Source: Roseiconus lacunae
GTDB lineage: Bacteria; Planctomycetota; Planctomycetia; Pirellulales; Pirellulaceae
DNA length: 64,000 nt
Direction of reading: 5' to 3'
Assembly (NCBI RefSeq): GCF_008312935.1
Contig: NZ_VSZO01000007.1
Location: 62,001-126,000 of the forward strand
Shown: positions 63,495 to 64,000 of the stretch, in pieces
Layout of the letters: each line of letters starts with the position of its first letter
Numbering within the stretch: the first letter of the stretch is position 1
Made by a program: the position numbers and the translations under genes
The notes under the pieces: generated by a model
Told to the model about the DNA's origin: nothing
What the model saw: the letters and a program-made list of their open reading frames with translations, nothing else
The model's database searches: none

Positions 63495-64000
63495 CTAAAC
63501 CCCTGCTTGGTCGAAAGCGTGCGTTTGCATCTCGGCCAATGAGGCGACGACTTTACGCGTCCCTTCGAATGGCCGACGAGCATGCATCGCGACTGTGTTA
63601 TCGAGCAGGACGATGTCCCCCTTTTGCCACTTGTGATCGTACGCATATCGTTCTGCCAATTCGATCGCGATCGCGACTGACTCGGGATCAAGCTTCGAGC
63701 CATCGCCATGACGGATCGCATCGGAAGGATCGTTCCGTTCGTCTTTCCAACCACAGTAAGCCGCGATCAGTTGGTTGAAAAACGTCTTCTGCCCTGGCCG
63801 AACTTCCATCACTGCGGGAAGTCGCGGTGTGGTGGCACGAAGGCAATCGCCGTCGACCCATTCGTGCGCGTACCCTAATTCCGCTAAACGTGAAACCGCT
63901 TGTTCTTTGGTTTCGACTCCCAAGGTACTTTGCCAGCTTCGCCCCATACCGGATTGCGGATCATCGACGCCGGGCATGACGTTGGTGTATTGCAGTCCGA
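63495..64000 (-). CDS. TauD/TfdA family 2-oxoglutarate oxygenase, partial
   Basis: The C-terminal ~168 codons of an Fe(II)/2-oxoglutarate dioxygenase; the gene continues beyond the right edge of the window (the frame reads GLQYTNVMPGVDDP without a break into the edge). SyrP/TauD-type features: FFNQLIAAYCGWKDERNDP, GDIVLLDNTVAMHARRPFEGTRKV with the distal iron-binding His and the 2-oxoglutarate-binding Arg. The substrate is unknown. Linkage to TSUP and MFS permeases suggests uptake and oxidation of a sulfonate or other organic acid. Confidence 0.88.
   Translation of the reverse strand, partial: GLQYTNVMPGVDDPQSGMGRSWQSTLGVETKEQAVSRLAELGYAHEWVDGDCLRATTPRLPAVMEVRPGQKTFFNQLIAAYCGWKDERNDPSDAIRHGDGSKLDPESVAIAIELAERYAYDHKWQKGDIVLLDNTVAMHARRPFEGTRKVVASLAEMQTHAFDQAGV

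Noticed and set aside
1..64000. CRISPR arrays, tRNA or rRNA genes
   Set aside because: On reading through the window I saw no regularly spaced direct repeats of 25-40 bases and no tRNA or rRNA signature; a dedicated scan was not possible.

Overview
The window looks like chromosome of a marine planctomycete of the Pirellulaceae (Rhodopirellula-like). The evidence is the gene content: a paired DUF1552 gene and DUF1592/DUF1588-type cytochrome gene, a giant PVC-type cytochrome c fusion, a PEP-CTERM protein, a divergent Nramp relative with planctomycete features, and many starts without a clear Shine-Dalgarno site. This placement rests on recognising families, not on a database search. I saw no rRNA, tRNA, CRISPR array or intact insertion sequence.

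Bases 281-10639 (minus strand) form a tight redox and metal-efflux unit. A small Cys-rich exported protein and an RND adaptor/pump pair come first, then an FMN-binding TPR protein, a GH62 arabinofuranosidase and a NapH-NapG-like polyferredoxin. The last three are joined by ATGA overlaps. Bases 10927-17172 hold an orphan cytosolic gene, a PEP-CTERM protein with a clear terminator, and the translationally coupled DUF1552 / DUF1592-family pair.

Bases 17498-48747 are dominated by a type VI secretion system (T6SS) on the minus strand. The order of transcription is tssA, tssB, tssC, hcp, tagJ, tssE, tssF, tssG, clpV. After an 0.87-kb gap with a repeat and a decayed Rpn-like fragment come PAAR, a Trm112/SAM methyltransferase, a 1674-aa membrane-anchored pseudo-caspase, a Cys-rich HEAT-like putative lipoprotein and a 1602-aa membrane-anchored caspase/VWA protein. 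One oppositely oriented outer-membrane-like gene follows, then tssK, tssL, tssM. No VgrG (TssI) or TssJ is visible. TssM is only 676 aa, has lost its P-loop and ends at its third membrane helix, so it has no periplasmic domain. The most interesting proposal here is that this is a reduced-membrane-complex T6SS. In it, two giant paralogous exported caspase-fold proteins and a lipoprotein may do the envelope-spanning job. One paralog keeps the His/Cys dyad (H139/C187) and the other has lost both residues (Q135/G183).

Bases 49101-64000 are a mixed region. It holds a possible 46-aa gene with a good ribosome binding site, the 1574-aa VCBS/propeller/HEAT/cytochrome fusion, a DUF2314-ankyrin protein, a small exported protein, the Nramp relative without the canonical metal ligands, and a Wzz-like chain-length protein. 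The window ends in a minus-strand operon of a TauD/TfdA oxygenase (cut by the window edge), an MFS permease, a TauE/SafE (TSUP) permease and a membrane protein. That combination suggests uptake or breakdown of an organic acid or sulfonate. A REP-like palindromic repeat occurs three times (17.2, 36.7 and, diverged, 54.2 kb).
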